Below are positions 7,691 through 16,123 of a stretch of 64,000 bases of DNA, in pieces (within the stretch, counting starts at the first letter, position 1; every line of letters begins with the position of its first letter). The notes beneath the pieces were generated by a model. That model was given only the letters and a program-made list of their open reading frames with translations, was not told the origin of the DNA and did not search any database. The position numbers and the translations under genes are program-made. This stretch comes from Bacteroidales bacterium UBA1205 (GTDB lineage: Bacteria; Bacteroidota; Bacteroidia; Bacteroidales; WCHB1-69), in NCBI GenBank assembly GCA_002309615.1, contig DBXT01000042.1, forward strand, positions 62,001 to 126,000, in the 5' to 3' direction.

Positions 7691-10441
7691 ATGATTGGAC
7701 ATGTTATAGCGGTTATTCTTGTATTTTGCGCCGTATTATCGTGCTACTGCCTTATGCGGCAGAAACGGCTTAAAGATGAATTGGAGCAAAACAGGGAGCA
7801 CTATTCTCGACAAATCCACTTGTTTAACACCGAATATGCCTCCATACAAGAACATTACATCTCCCGATCGGAAGAAAAATATTTTACCACAAAATGGCAG
7901 GAGTTGTATGAGGAGATAAAAAAATACCGCTTGCCAAAAAAGCACCCTTTGTTTCAAGAGGTGGAAGCGTTCAAATCCGCCTTTTGCTCGCTGTCGGATA
8001 CTTTTAGCACCGCAAACGAAAACTTTATGCTGTCGGAAAGTGAAAAACACAAAGATTTCTTTTCCGACATAGACGGCAAGTGCCTGGACGAGCAACAAAA
8101 AACGGCCGTCATCAACGATGAAGACAGTATATTGGTGCTTGCCGGTGCCGGAAGCGGAAAAACGCTCACCATTGCCGCAAAAGTAAAATATTTATGCCAA
8201 ATAAGGCAAATCCATCCGCAAGATATACTGCTGATTTCCTTTACCCGAAAATCAGCACAAGAGATGACGGAAAGAATACAACACCAACTCGGCATTCCTG
8301 TGGAAGCAACCACCTTTCACAAACTCGGATTAGACATCATCACCCGTGCGGACGGATACAGACCCGATATAGTGGAGGAGGAAGATCTCTACCGGTTTGT
8401 ACACGATTTTTTTGAAAATCAACTGCTAAAACACAAGGATATTATCAAAAAATTGACGGAATATTTCTCCTATTATTTAGAAATACCGACAAGCATGGAA
8501 AAATATTCTTCGCTCGGAGAGTTTTATGAAGCGGAAAAAAATGCCGACCTTGAAACACTGAAGTCAAAATATGAACGAGAAAAATATATTCGTACACAAA
8601 GTGAATCCAAATCCAAAACACTTAATACGCTAAAAAACGAAAAAGTAAAAAGCAAAGAGGAAACCCTCATTGCCAACTTCCTGTTTTTGCACGGTATCAA
8701 CTATGAATACGAAAAACGCTATCCTTTTGAAAGCGACGACCCGTCACGCAAAGCTTATCATCCTGACTTTTACCTTACCGATTATAATATCTATTTGGAA
8801 CATTTCGGAATTTCAAAGGAAGGCACAGTTCCATGGCTTTCTAAGGTGGAAGAGAAAAAATATTTAGACGGTATCCGCTGGAAACGCACTTTCCACAAGA
8901 AAAACAAGACTACACTGATAGAAACTTATTCCTACTATCAATCAGAAGGCATATTGCTAAAAAAATTGGAAGAAATACTACTTGCCAAAGAATTGAAATT
9001 CCACATGAGGGACTTTACCGATGTTTTCAACATGGTATATGCCGACCAAAGCAACAAGTATTTTTCCGAATTCATTAAACTGTGTTGCACCTTTATCACC
9101 TTGTTTAAATCCAACGATTATTCAATAGAACATCTTGACACACTGCAGAAACAGTATATTTCGGAACACGCCAATGATTTTTTGTGTGAACGAACAAGTT
9201 TGTTTTTGGAAATCATAAAAATACTATTGACAGCCTATCAGCAGTATCTTTCCGACAACAATACGATAGATTTCTCCGACATGATTAACCATGCTGCAGA
9301 CAAGGTGCTATCCGGCTACCCTATTCCTCCCTATAAATATGTTATTGTAGATGAATACCAAGATGTTTCAAAGTCCCGTTTCCATTTATTAAAAGCTATT
9401 GCCGACCAAACGCAGGCAAAAGTTTTCTGCGTGGGTGATGACTGGCAGTCCATTTACCGTTTTGCCGGTAGCGATATTGCTTTGTTTACCCGTTTTGAAC
9501 AATATTTCGGTTATACCCAAGTGCTAAAAATAGAAAAAACCTACCGCAATTCGCAACAATTGATAGACGAGGCATCGAGTTTTGTTTTACGCAATCCTTA
9601 CCAGCTACGGAAAGATTTGCGTTCCGACAAAAGCATGGATTATCCGCTTGTGTTCTGGGGTTATGATAACGAACCGGAACAAGCACTGCAAAAGGCTATC
9701 AACAAAATTGTAGCCGAATTCGGTCCTCATTCATCTATTTTGCTTTTGGGACGCACCAATTATGATATAGATATACTGAAGAAAACAAGTCTGTTCAGCG
9801 TTGTACATGACAATATAAACGAAAAAATAGTCTATCTTCCCATACCGGAATTGAAAATAGATTTTCTTACTGTGCATAAATCAAAGGGTTTGGAAGCCGA
9901 CAATGTGATACTTTTAAATTTCAAAAACGACAAGCTCGGCTTTCCCAATCAGATAGCAGACGACGAAGTGCTGAAACTGGTGCTTACCGATGCGGAAAAT
10001 TTTCCGTTTGCGGAAGAACGCCGTTTGTTTTACGTTGCCATCACCCGCACCAAAAACAGAACTTTTATTCTTACCGATAACAAAAAGCCCTCTTCATTTT
10101 TCAAGGAATTTACAGCATCCAAATCCGTATGCTACTCCTCTATTGAAGAACAAAACAATGAGAATCAAATACATTGTCCGCACTGTAAAACCGGCATATT
10201 GTTAAAAGTGGAACACAACGGAAAATCATTTGTCGGCTGTTCCAATTATCCGAAATGCAATTATTATTTGCCTGATGCCACTATTCTTTTACACCCGAAA
10301 ATATGTCCGGTCTGCGGCGGTTTTTTGGTCAAACGAAAAGATAAAAATGGACACCGCTTTATCGGCTGCACCAATTATCCGTATTGCACCTACTCCGAAT
10401 CCGTCAAAAAAGAAAACGATTCTCTCTTCCATCCATGGTAA
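7691..10441 (+). CDS. Helicase IV-like superfamily 1 helicase with nuclease-like insertion and zinc ribbons
   Basis: 916 residues. A hydrophobic N-terminal helix (4-21) and a coiled region precede the UvrD/Rep core. Walker A AGAGSGKT is at about 150-158, the Walker B motif VDEYQD near 553, VGDDWQSIYRFAG near 580, and motif VI EERRLFYVAITRT near 775. Residues ~318-400, inserted between helicase motifs, contain E..., HPDF (Asp359) and YLEHF (Glu370), resembling the PD-(D/E)xK fold found inside helicase IV proteins. The C terminus (~820-905) has two topoisomerase-type zinc ribbons (CPHC...C..YPKC and CPVC...C..YPYC). The likely role is ATP-driven DNA unwinding in repair or recombination, possibly at the membrane. 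Family call firm, function inferred. Confidence 0.85.
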   Translation: MIGHVIAVILVFCAVLSCYCLMRQKRLKDELEQNREHYSRQIHLFNTEYASIQEHYISRSEEKYFTTKWQELYEEIKKYRLPKKHPLFQEVEAFKSAFCSLSDTFSTANENFMLSESEKHKDFFSDIDGKCLDEQQKTAVINDEDSILVLAGAGSGKTLTIAAKVKYLCQIRQIHPQDILLISFTRKSAQEMTERIQHQLGIPVEATTFHKLGLDIITRADGYRPDIVEEEDLYRFVHDFFENQLLKHKDIIKKLTEYFSYYLEIPTSMEKYSSLGEFYEAEKNADLETLKSKYEREKYIRTQSESKSKTLNTLKNEKVKSKEETLIANFLFLHGINYEYEKRYPFESDDPSRKAYHPDFYLTDYNIYLEHFGISKEGTVPWLSKVEEKKYLDGIRWKRTFHKKNKTTLIETYSYYQSEGILLKKLEEILLAKELKFHMRDFTDVFNMVYADQSNKYFSEFIKLCCTFITLFKSNDYSIEHLDTLQKQYISEHANDFLCERTSLFLEIIKILLTAYQQYLSDNNTIDFSDMINHAADKVLSGYPIPPYKYVIVDEYQDVSKSRFHLLKAIADQTQAKVFCVGDDWQSIYRFAGSDIALFTRFEQYFGYTQVLKIEKTYRNSQQLIDEASSFVLRNPYQLRKDLRSDKSMDYPLVFWGYDNEPEQALQKAINKIVAEFGPHSSILLLGRTNYDIDILKKTSLFSVVHDNINEKIVYLPIPELKIDFLTVHKSKGLEADNVILLNFKNDKLGFPNQIADDEVLKLVLTDAENFPFAEERRLFYVAITRTKNRTFILTDNKKPSSFFKEFTASKSVCYSSIEEQNNENQIHCPHCKTGILLKVEHNGKSFVGCSNYPKCNYYLPDATILLHPKICPVCGGFLVKRKDKNGHRFIGCTNYPYCTYSESVKKENDSLFHPW

Positions 10442-10456
10442 GGCAATATGTTCGGA

Positions 10457-10687
10457 TTATAACATCTCACAAATGCGGTCTTCCCTGATAATTTTCGGAG
10501 CGGATTTTCCTACCGGCACCAATATTTTTTTACCGTTGCGATAGATATGCAACTGTCGCGAGCGAACCACGGCTGTCAATTCGGAGTCATCTTGAACAGC
10601 CGTCCAAAGACGATGATACGGGCCGTCCTCTTCAAATAGTTTTTTCTGCAAATGCGAGCACATTTCGGTTGTGTCAATGCTTATCAT
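10457..10687 (-). CDS. Small protein of unknown function
   Basis: A 76-residue protein on the strand opposite the helicase; the two genes are tail to tail, 15 bases apart. The sequence is charged and looks coding (YHRLWTAVQDDSELTAVVRSR..HIYRNGKKILV), with no signal peptide or membrane helix. I recognise no family. The abrupt end (CEML) leaves open that it is the N-terminal remnant of a longer protein. No promoter box was identified upstream. Confidence 0.5.
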   Translation of the reverse strand: MISIDTTEMCSHLQKKLFEEDGPYHRLWTAVQDDSELTAVVRSRQLHIYRNGKKILVPVGKSAPKIIREDRICEML

Positions 10688-10817
10688 ATTACATAATTAA
10701 TAGTTATTATCTTCTGTTTTGATTTTTCTTTGCCGGCGGCGACCCTTGCTGCCGCCCCTATATTCAACGAATTTTTAACAATAGTACGGAGCGGTGCTCC
10801 GTACTATTGTTGACTGT
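10688..10817. other. Short accessory-looking intergenic region with inverted repeats
   Basis: About 130 bases containing a GC-rich hairpin (GGCGGC / GCCGCC, around 10731-10756) and the 16-bp perfect hairpin listed separately. No gene was seen. Confidence 0.5.
10777..10811. repeat. Perfect 16-bp inverted repeat with 3-base loop
   Basis: Arms 10777-10792 (AACAATAGTACGGAGC) and 10796-10811 surround the loop GGT. It lies just past the stop of the macro-like gene on the minus strand, so it may act as its transcription end. There is no clear T-run on either side. Confidence 0.6.
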
Positions 10818-11318
10818 TTATATCAATTCCTTCCAAAAACTGTCGGGAAGGTGAATATTAGCAACATCAACCGCATCAATGAACAGCGGTGCCATCTCCT
10901 TGTCGGTGAAACCGGCAATTCCGCACCCGATACGGGTGACCAAAAAAGTCAGCTCCGCATGCTGCTTGGCAAATGCTATAAACTCGTCAACATACGGCTT
11001 AATGGCTTCCACGCCGCCGTGCATGGTAGGAATTGCGTAGCTTTGCCCTTGTAGTCCGACACCTTGTCCCCATATGGCACCGAATTTATCCGCAGCCGTT
11101 CTTGCTGCACCTCCGCCATGCCGGCCTTCTAAATTACTTCCGAATACAAATATCTCGTTGTCTTTCAACGAACAGATATTATGCGGGGTAACCCTGTAAC
11201 TGAACTCATCCATGGAACGATAGTTTTTTTCTTCACTATTGCGTCGGGCCCTGAACAACTTTGATTCCTTGATGTCCATATCCGACTGGCACATACAATA
11301 CATAACATCCTTCTCCAT
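10818..11318 (-). CDS. A1S_2505-family / macro-domain-like protein
   Basis: 166 residues from the ATG at 11318, which I chose over the one at 11351 because AGGAAG lies nine bases before it; a third candidate is at 11213. The C-terminal two thirds carry NEIFVFGSNLEGRHGGGAA, LQGQSYAIPT and FLVTRIGCGIAGF, the hallmarks of the small phage-associated A1S_2505 family, which resembles macro domains that bind ADP-ribose-like ligands. The N-terminal ~45 residues are Cys- and charge-rich. The biochemical function is not established for this group; a phage or mobile-element link is known for homologues, but no other phage gene is nearby. Confidence 0.75.
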   Translation of the reverse strand: MEKDVMYCMCQSDMDIKESKLFRARRNSEEKNYRSMDEFSYRVTPHNICSLKDNEIFVFGSNLEGRHGGGAARTAADKFGAIWGQGVGLQGQSYAIPTMHGGVEAIKPYVDEFIAFAKQHAELTFLVTRIGCGIAGFTDKEMAPLFIDAVDVANIHLPDSFWKELI

Positions 11319-11404
11319 TGCACTGAACTTCCTATTGCGGCAACAAAACAATGAAAAAATGCTATGGTCAGCTCTTTGTATTGAACATTTTTTTCGAATA
11401 GGCT

Positions 11405-12274
11405 CTATAAGCTGTCATAATGGTTGAGCAAATCCGTGGCCATGCCGAGAAACATCAACGCCACTTGATTGAAATCCATGTTCAAATCTTTACTCAAACC
11501 TATTCTATCTTTAAAAATAGCCACATTGTACCATTGCAAACATTGGAATGCTCTATGAAAATACAGCCGTTGCAATTCTTCCTTTACAGGCTTGTGACCG
11601 ACATAAGCTTCCAACAAAAGCAAAGCCTTGTCAAAACCGGCATTGCCATAACATGCCACATCGTAAATAGGGTCGTTCATTCCGGCAAATTCCCAGTCCA
11701 AAACATACAGTTTATCACCTTGAACAACTAAGTTAGTAGGCTGATAATCGCAATGACAAGGAACCAATTTTACCTGCTTTTGCATTTGTTGTAAGTTTTT
11801 GAGTTTATTTTTCAACACCATGTATTCTTCAGGATGAACAAAACCCAAATTGATACAATAATTTTCATAATCGGCCAAACGAGCAAAAGCGTTGTAATCT
11901 TTAAACTTAAGTGTGCTGTTGTGAATTTTTTTCAAAGCCTGAGCCGACATGGCATTGTAAGATACAATATCTGTTTCCGACAGAATAACGCCGTCAACAT
12001 ATTCGGCTAATTTTTCACCGGTAGGTATTTCAAAATAGGTAGTGATATTATTGATATTCAATTTATCCACCTCTTTTACATTATGCCATTCATCGTTTCT
12101 GTCAACAAATTTTTCGGCATATTTTCCCGGAACGCGATAGGTATATTTTTTTCCGTTACATTCCACCACATAGGTATAATTGCTCATACCGCCTTCCAAA
12201 CGCTTTATTATTTTGGCATCGCCGGCATGCATAACGGCATTTACCCTTGCTATTATATATTCTTCTACATTCAT
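11405..12274 (-). CDS. Choline/ethanolamine kinase family (LicA-like) phosphotransferase
   Basis: 289 residues of the aminoglycoside phosphotransferase/choline kinase fold. The Brenner motif CHCDYQPTNLVV (about 171-182) supplies the catalytic Asp and the metal-binding Asn, and VLDWEFAG (about 192-199) is the DFG-like metal motif. A Gly-rich N-terminal loop (EGGMSNYTYVV) binds ATP. LicA-type enzymes phosphorylate choline for surface decoration, but no licB/C/D partners are present, so the substrate may be another amino alcohol. It lies 22 bases downstream of alkD on the same strand and probably shares its promoter. Start ATG at 12274. Confidence 0.85.
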   Translation of the reverse strand: MNVEEYIIARVNAVMHAGDAKIIKRLEGGMSNYTYVVECNGKKYTYRVPGKYAEKFVDRNDEWHNVKEVDKLNINNITTYFEIPTGEKLAEYVDGVILSETDIVSYNAMSAQALKKIHNSTLKFKDYNAFARLADYENYCINLGFVHPEEYMVLKNKLKNLQQMQKQVKLVPCHCDYQPTNLVVQGDKLYVLDWEFAGMNDPIYDVACYGNAGFDKALLLLEAYVGHKPVKEELQRLYFHRAFQCLQWYNVAIFKDRIGLSKDLNMDFNQVALMFLGMATDLLNHYDSL

Positions 12275-12296
12275 TGTTAATGTTTTTTGTTTGTTG

Positions 12297-13013
12297 TTAT
12301 ATTTCTCCTTTCAAATATTTACTTCGCTCTTGCGGCGAAAACTTTTCTATACTATAACGCAACATGGTACGCGGCATGGTAAGGTAACGTGTCTGCAAAA
12401 AAGATTTTAGCAACATTTCATCTCTTTTGCCTACTTCACGCAGCATCCATCCGACAGCTTTTTGCATTAAATCGTGCGGATGATGCAATAAAATATCCGC
12501 TATTTTCAAGCTATCGTCATATTTTCCGTGGCGTATCCACTGCATGGTTGAGACCATGGCTATGCGTTGCTCCCAAATGCTTTTCCCGTGGTGTGCCATG
12601 TTATAGAGCTGGGTTTTATCTTTATTCATATACCAATCGCCCAACAAGAGATAACAAGAAAGGTCCACCAAATCCCAATTGTTGATACAGGCGGTATGGT
12701 TCAGATAAAAATCCACATACTGCTGTTGCAATTCTTCATTGTTTTTGGCATCTTTATATTTTTGCACCAATATCAACAAAGCACATAGGCGTATTTCATG
12801 ATAAGGGGAGGCTATATAGGATTCCAATTGAGACAATGTACATGTTTTCCCGTATTTTTTCACCACTTCACGAATTTGCGGCACCTTTATTCCCAAAAAC
12901 ATATCACCTTCTCCGTATTCCCCTTTGCCTGTTTTGAAAAATCGTTTCAACACAGCAGCTTGATTAACATCCTGCAAATCAATCATTATCCGGACTATGT
13001 CTGCTTCTTGCAT
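12297..13013 (-). CDS. AlkD-like DNA alkylation repair protein (HEAT-repeat DNA glycosylase)
   Basis: 238 residues, predominantly helical. The motifs LGIKVPQIREVVKKYG, ASPYHEIRLCALLILV, INNWDLVDLSCYLLLG and LMQKAVGWMLREVGKRDE are those of the AlkD/AlkC HEAT-like glycosylase family. Such proteins excise N3- and N7-alkylpurines without base flipping. Trp in INNWD and Asp in NWDLVD correspond to the active-site strip. It is the first gene of the minus-strand pair with the LicA-like kinase and is divergent from panB; a TAATTTTG -7 box precedes it. Confidence 0.9.
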   Translation of the reverse strand: MQEADIVRIMIDLQDVNQAAVLKRFFKTGKGEYGEGDMFLGIKVPQIREVVKKYGKTCTLSQLESYIASPYHEIRLCALLILVQKYKDAKNNEELQQQYVDFYLNHTACINNWDLVDLSCYLLLGDWYMNKDKTQLYNMAHHGKSIWEQRIAMVSTMQWIRHGKYDDSLKIADILLHHPHDLMQKAVGWMLREVGKRDEMLLKSFLQTRYLTMPRTMLRYSIEKFSPQERSKYLKGEI

Positions 13014-13043
13014 TTTCTTTTTTGCACTTAAATTTCAGGTCTG

Positions 13044-13051
13044 CAAAATTA
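13044..13051 (-). promoter_or_regulatory. -7 box TAATTTTG for alkD
   Basis: CAAAATTA on the plus strand reads TAATTTTG on the minus strand, 30 bases before the alkD start. It faces the panB promoter, making a compact divergent control region. Confidence 0.5.
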
Positions 13052-13086
13052 TATTTTTTCATGAAAAATATAAAGAAAAAAAATGC

Positions 13087-13094
13087 TACCTTTG
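13087..13094 (+). promoter_or_regulatory. -7 box TACCTTTG (extended, TGC before it) for panB operon
   Basis: AAAAAATGCTACCTTTG: an A-tract and TGn precede the box, a context repeated at several other promoters in the window. The ATG of panB is 25 bases downstream. Confidence 0.65.
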
Positions 13095-13119
13095 ATTTTT
13101 GATTCAACGAGTAGTAAAC

Positions 13120-13941
13120 ATGTCAACAAGTATATCGGAAACAGCAGGAAAAATTACGGTTCATGTGTTGCAACGCATGAAAAATAATCATGAGAAAATA
13201 GCTATGCTTACAGCATACGACTATTCCATGGCCAAACTATTGGAAATGGCAGGAATAGAAGTTATATTGGTAGGTGATTCGGCTGCCAATGTGATAGGCG
13301 GTTACAAAACCACTCTTCCCATGACCTTAGACCACATGATATACCACGCCACCTCTGTGGTGAGAGCGGTAGAAAAAGCTTTGGTGGTGGTGGATATGCC
13401 TTTCGGCTCTTACCAAGGAAACTCCAAAGATGCCTTGCATTCGGCAGTGCGTATCATGAAAGAATCGGGAGCCGATGCGGTAAAACTGGAGGGAGGAAAA
13501 GAAGTGCTGGAATCCATAGACCGCATTCTCACTGCGGGAATTCCTGTAATGGGTCATTTAGGGCTCACCCCGCAAAGCATTAATAAATTCGGCACCTACA
13601 CAGTGCGTGCACAAGAAGAAGCCGAAGCCGATTGTTTGCTTCAAGATGCTCTTTTGTTAGAAAAAGCAGGATGCTTTGCCATAGTATTGGAAAAAATACC
13701 GGCACAATTGGCAAGAAAAGTCGCCGAAACCATCAAAATTCCGGTGATAGGCATAGGAGCAGGAAAAGATGTGGACGGACAAGTGCTGGTATTGCACGAT
13801 ATGTTGGGCATCACACAACAATTTTCCCCTCGTTATCTACGCAGATATTTGGATTTAAGCACCGAAATCACCAATGCTTTAAAATGTTATATTCAGGATG
13901 TGAAATCCAGAGATTTCCCCAACGAAAAAGAACAATATTGA
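13120..13941 (+). CDS. panB: 3-methyl-2-oxobutanoate hydroxymethyltransferase
   Basis: 273 residues from the ATG at 13120; an in-frame TTG at 13099 overlaps the promoter region and is rejected. This is the first step of pantothenate synthesis, moving a hydroxymethyl group from methylene-THF to 2-oxoisovalerate to give ketopantoate. Diagnostic motifs are MLTAYDYSMAKL, VGDSAANVIGGY (metal-binding Asp), VVDMPFGSYQ, AVKLEGG and VMGHLGLTPQS, all conserved; length is typical. It heads a tightly packed plus-strand run (small barrel protein, ribD, RNase H1, transporter). panC and panD are not in the window. Confidence 0.97.
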   Translation: MSTSISETAGKITVHVLQRMKNNHEKIAMLTAYDYSMAKLLEMAGIEVILVGDSAANVIGGYKTTLPMTLDHMIYHATSVVRAVEKALVVVDMPFGSYQGNSKDALHSAVRIMKESGADAVKLEGGKEVLESIDRILTAGIPVMGHLGLTPQSINKFGTYTVRAQEEAEADCLLQDALLLEKAGCFAIVLEKIPAQLARKVAETIKIPVIGIGAGKDVDGQVLVLHDMLGITQQFSPRYLRRYLDLSTEITNALKCYIQDVKSRDFPNEKEQY

Positions 13942-13942
13942 T

Positions 13943-14461
13943 ATGAAGAAATATATTGTACTCTTATTGTTGCTACCCTTGTTTGCCTATGCACAAGATG
14001 CGCCAGAAGAGGGCTTGCCGAACAATGAATTTATCATACAAATCAACACACAGGTAGGAGCACACAACCATCATGGCTGGAAAGAGCCGCTCACCGGTAT
14101 AGGCATATATGCAGGCTACGCTCACTTTTGGGACGGACATCGTTTGTCCGGAGGAATAGAACTTGCTTATAGAAACAGCATGCAATTCTTACTCATTCCC
14201 GATTATCATTATGAATGGATTGTCAGTCGTTTTCGCACAGCTTTAGGACTCAAAGTGATGGCAGGCTATTGCATAGGCATGGGAATTGCCGGTGGCATAC
14301 AGCCTTCATGGGAGATAGGATGTTTTGTATCCCAAAATTTTTCCATCACCCTCAGCACGGGATACCGTATGATAGGATACAGCCATGTGCCCGAAACCAC
14401 TAAGGCGGAAGTGGGAAATTTGATATTTGAAATACCTATAGAATTAAATTTTCGATTCTAA
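13943..14461 (+). CDS. Small exported protein, probable outer-membrane beta-barrel
   Basis: 172 residues. A signal peptide (1-17, ending FAYA) is followed by alternating hydrophobic strands rich in Gly and aromatic residues, ending in FEIPIELNFRF; a terminal Phe is typical of barrels inserted by the Bam machine. It starts one base after panB, and its TAA overlaps the ATG of ribD, so the three are translationally linked. No specific family is recognised; eight short strands would fit the length. Function unknown. Confidence 0.7.
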   Translation: MKKYIVLLLLLPLFAYAQDAPEEGLPNNEFIIQINTQVGAHNHHGWKEPLTGIGIYAGYAHFWDGHRLSGGIELAYRNSMQFLLIPDYHYEWIVSRFRTALGLKVMAGYCIGMGIAGGIQPSWEIGCFVSQNFSITLSTGYRMIGYSHVPETTKAEVGNLIFEIPIELNFRF

Positions 14462-15498
14462 TGCAAGCAGATGAACTTTACATGCAGCGTGCCCTGCAAC
14501 TGGCAGAAACGGCCATTGGTTATACCTCGCCCAATCCTATGGTGGGCTGCGTCATTGTTCATCAAGGAAAAATCATCGGCGAAGGCTTTCATCGCTGCTA
14601 CGGACAGGCTCATGCAGAGGTGAATGCAATAGCAAGTGTTCCCGACAAATCATTGTTACCACAAAGTAAGCTCTATGTTACCTTAGAGCCTTGTGCACAC
14701 TACGGCAAAACACCCCCTTGCGCCGATGCTATCATCAATGCCCGCATTCCTAATGTTGTTATAGCCACCCAAGACACCAATACAAAAGTAAGCGGTAAGG
14801 GCATATCAAAATTGGTACAAGCAGGTGTAAATGTAAAAGTGGGCATATTAGAGCAGCAAGCCCGATGGCAGAACCGTCGTTTTTTTACCTTTCATCAGCA
14901 GCAAAGGCCATATATCATCCTCAAATGGGCACAAACAACAGACGGATATATGGACATCAATGCCCCCGACACCGTTGACCGCCAATCTTATTGGATTACC
15001 AATGGGGCGTTAAAATATAAAGTTCACTCTTGGAGAGCGGAAGAAAGTGCTATTTTCTGCGGAGCCAACACTTTGATAAACGACAATCCCCGATTGGATG
15101 TACGTTATGTTCACGGCAAACAACCCATTCGCCTTACTTACCTGCATCAGCCTATAGATTCGAGTTTGCATTTTTTTGACGGTAGCCGGCCTTCATGGGT
15201 ATTTGCACCTGCTCAATGCAAGACTTTGCCCAATGTTAATACATTTACCGTAAACCCCGCTACTTGGATAAGCGATATGCTCAACATATTACATCAACAG
15301 TCTGTTTTATCGGTAATAATAGAAGGCGGAGCATCCGTATTGCATGCTTTTTTACAAACCGGTATATGGGATGAAATCAGGGTGCTGATAGGCAACAAAT
15401 GTTTCGGTAAAGGATTAGCCGCTCCCGAATTACCATTATTACCCCACCATGAGGAATGGGCAGATAAAGATAAAATACTCTACTATTATCATGACTAA
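14461..15498 (+). CDS. ribD: Bifunctional riboflavin biosynthesis deaminase/reductase
   Basis: 345 residues. The N-terminal deaminase domain binds zinc through His51-Ala-Glu53, Cys78 (LEPCAHYG) and Cys87 (PPC) and removes the amino group from the pyrimidine intermediate. The C-terminal reductase domain (~145-345) has LKWAQTTDGYM and IIEGGASVLHAFL, matching the NADPH-dependent RibD reductase. The two domains catalyse consecutive steps of riboflavin synthesis in the cytoplasm. Length is usual. Its 3' end overlaps the RNase H1 start by 8 bases. Other rib genes are not in the window. Confidence 0.96.
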   Translation: MQADELYMQRALQLAETAIGYTSPNPMVGCVIVHQGKIIGEGFHRCYGQAHAEVNAIASVPDKSLLPQSKLYVTLEPCAHYGKTPPCADAIINARIPNVVIATQDTNTKVSGKGISKLVQAGVNVKVGILEQQARWQNRRFFTFHQQQRPYIILKWAQTTDGYMDINAPDTVDRQSYWITNGALKYKVHSWRAEESAIFCGANTLINDNPRLDVRYVHGKQPIRLTYLHQPIDSSLHFFDGSRPSWVFAPAQCKTLPNVNTFTVNPATWISDMLNILHQQSVLSVIIEGGASVLHAFLQTGIWDEIRVLIGNKCFGKGLAAPELPLLPHHEEWADKDKILYYYHD

Positions 15499-16123
15499 TG
15501 CGAAAAAGAAATATTATGTAGTATGGAAGGGCGTCAATCCCGGTATTTATGACAATTGGACTGACTGCAAAAAAAACGTGGAAGGCTTTGCCGGCCCTAA
15601 ATATAAATCTTTCTCCACATTGGAAGAAGCGGAAAAAGCATACGCTGAAAATGCCGAAGAACATATAGGAAAACGTGTTTCGGCTATGCAACCCATATTA
15701 GACAGTTTATATGGTTCTCCCATTATTCCCAGCATAGCAGTAGACGGTGCTCATAGCAGCTCCTCCCGCCAGTCGGAATACAGAGGTGTGTATACCGATT
15801 CTAAAATAATTATATTTCAGAAGGGTCCCTTCATGGACGGCACCAACAATGTGATGGAATTTTTGGCCTTGGTGCATGCCTTGGCTTTATGCTCCCGAAA
15901 CAAAATAGACCTCCCCGTTTATTCCGATAGTATGAATGCCATTAAATGGGTGAAAAACAAAAAATGCGGCACCAAATTAAAACCCACTGCTCACAACCAA
16001 ATTTTGTTTGACCTTATTGCAAGAGCGGAAAAATGGCTGCATACGCACACTTATACCAACCCTGTGTTAAAATGGGAAACACAAGCCTGGGGAGAAATTC
16101 CTGCTGATTTCGGACGAAAATAA
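15491..16123 (+). CDS. rnhA: Ribonuclease H1 with N-terminal hybrid-binding domain
   Basis: 210 residues from the ATG at 15491, which overlaps the ribD end. Residues 1-50 form the RNase H hybrid-binding (viroplasmin-like) domain: KYYVVWKGVNPGIYDNW and AGPKYKSFSTLEEAEKAY. The catalytic domain follows with IAVDGA (Asp), NNVMEFLAL (Glu), VYSDSMNA (Asp) and a final Asp in IPADFGRK, so the full DEDD set is present. It degrades RNA in RNA-DNA hybrids, removing R-loops and primers. The stop TAA overlaps the ATG of the transporter gene. Confidence 0.93.
   Translation: MTNAKKKYYVVWKGVNPGIYDNWTDCKKNVEGFAGPKYKSFSTLEEAEKAYAENAEEHIGKRVSAMQPILDSLYGSPIIPSIAVDGAHSSSSRQSEYRGVYTDSKIIIFQKGPFMDGTNNVMEFLALVHALALCSRNKIDLPVYSDSMNAIKWVKNKKCGTKLKPTAHNQILFDLIARAEKWLHTHTYTNPVLKWETQAWGEIPADFGRK

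Noticed and set aside
10777..10811. Standard intrinsic terminator
   Set aside because: The 16-bp stem is perfect but is not followed by a T-run on either strand, so it is listed as an inverted repeat.
7691..11351. A complete antiphage defence island
   Set aside because: The helicase, orphan gene and macro-like gene are not in one operon, and no recognised defence effector is present.
12297..13013. Phycobilisome-type HEAT protein
   Set aside because: Motif order and length match AlkD rather than HEAT lyases.
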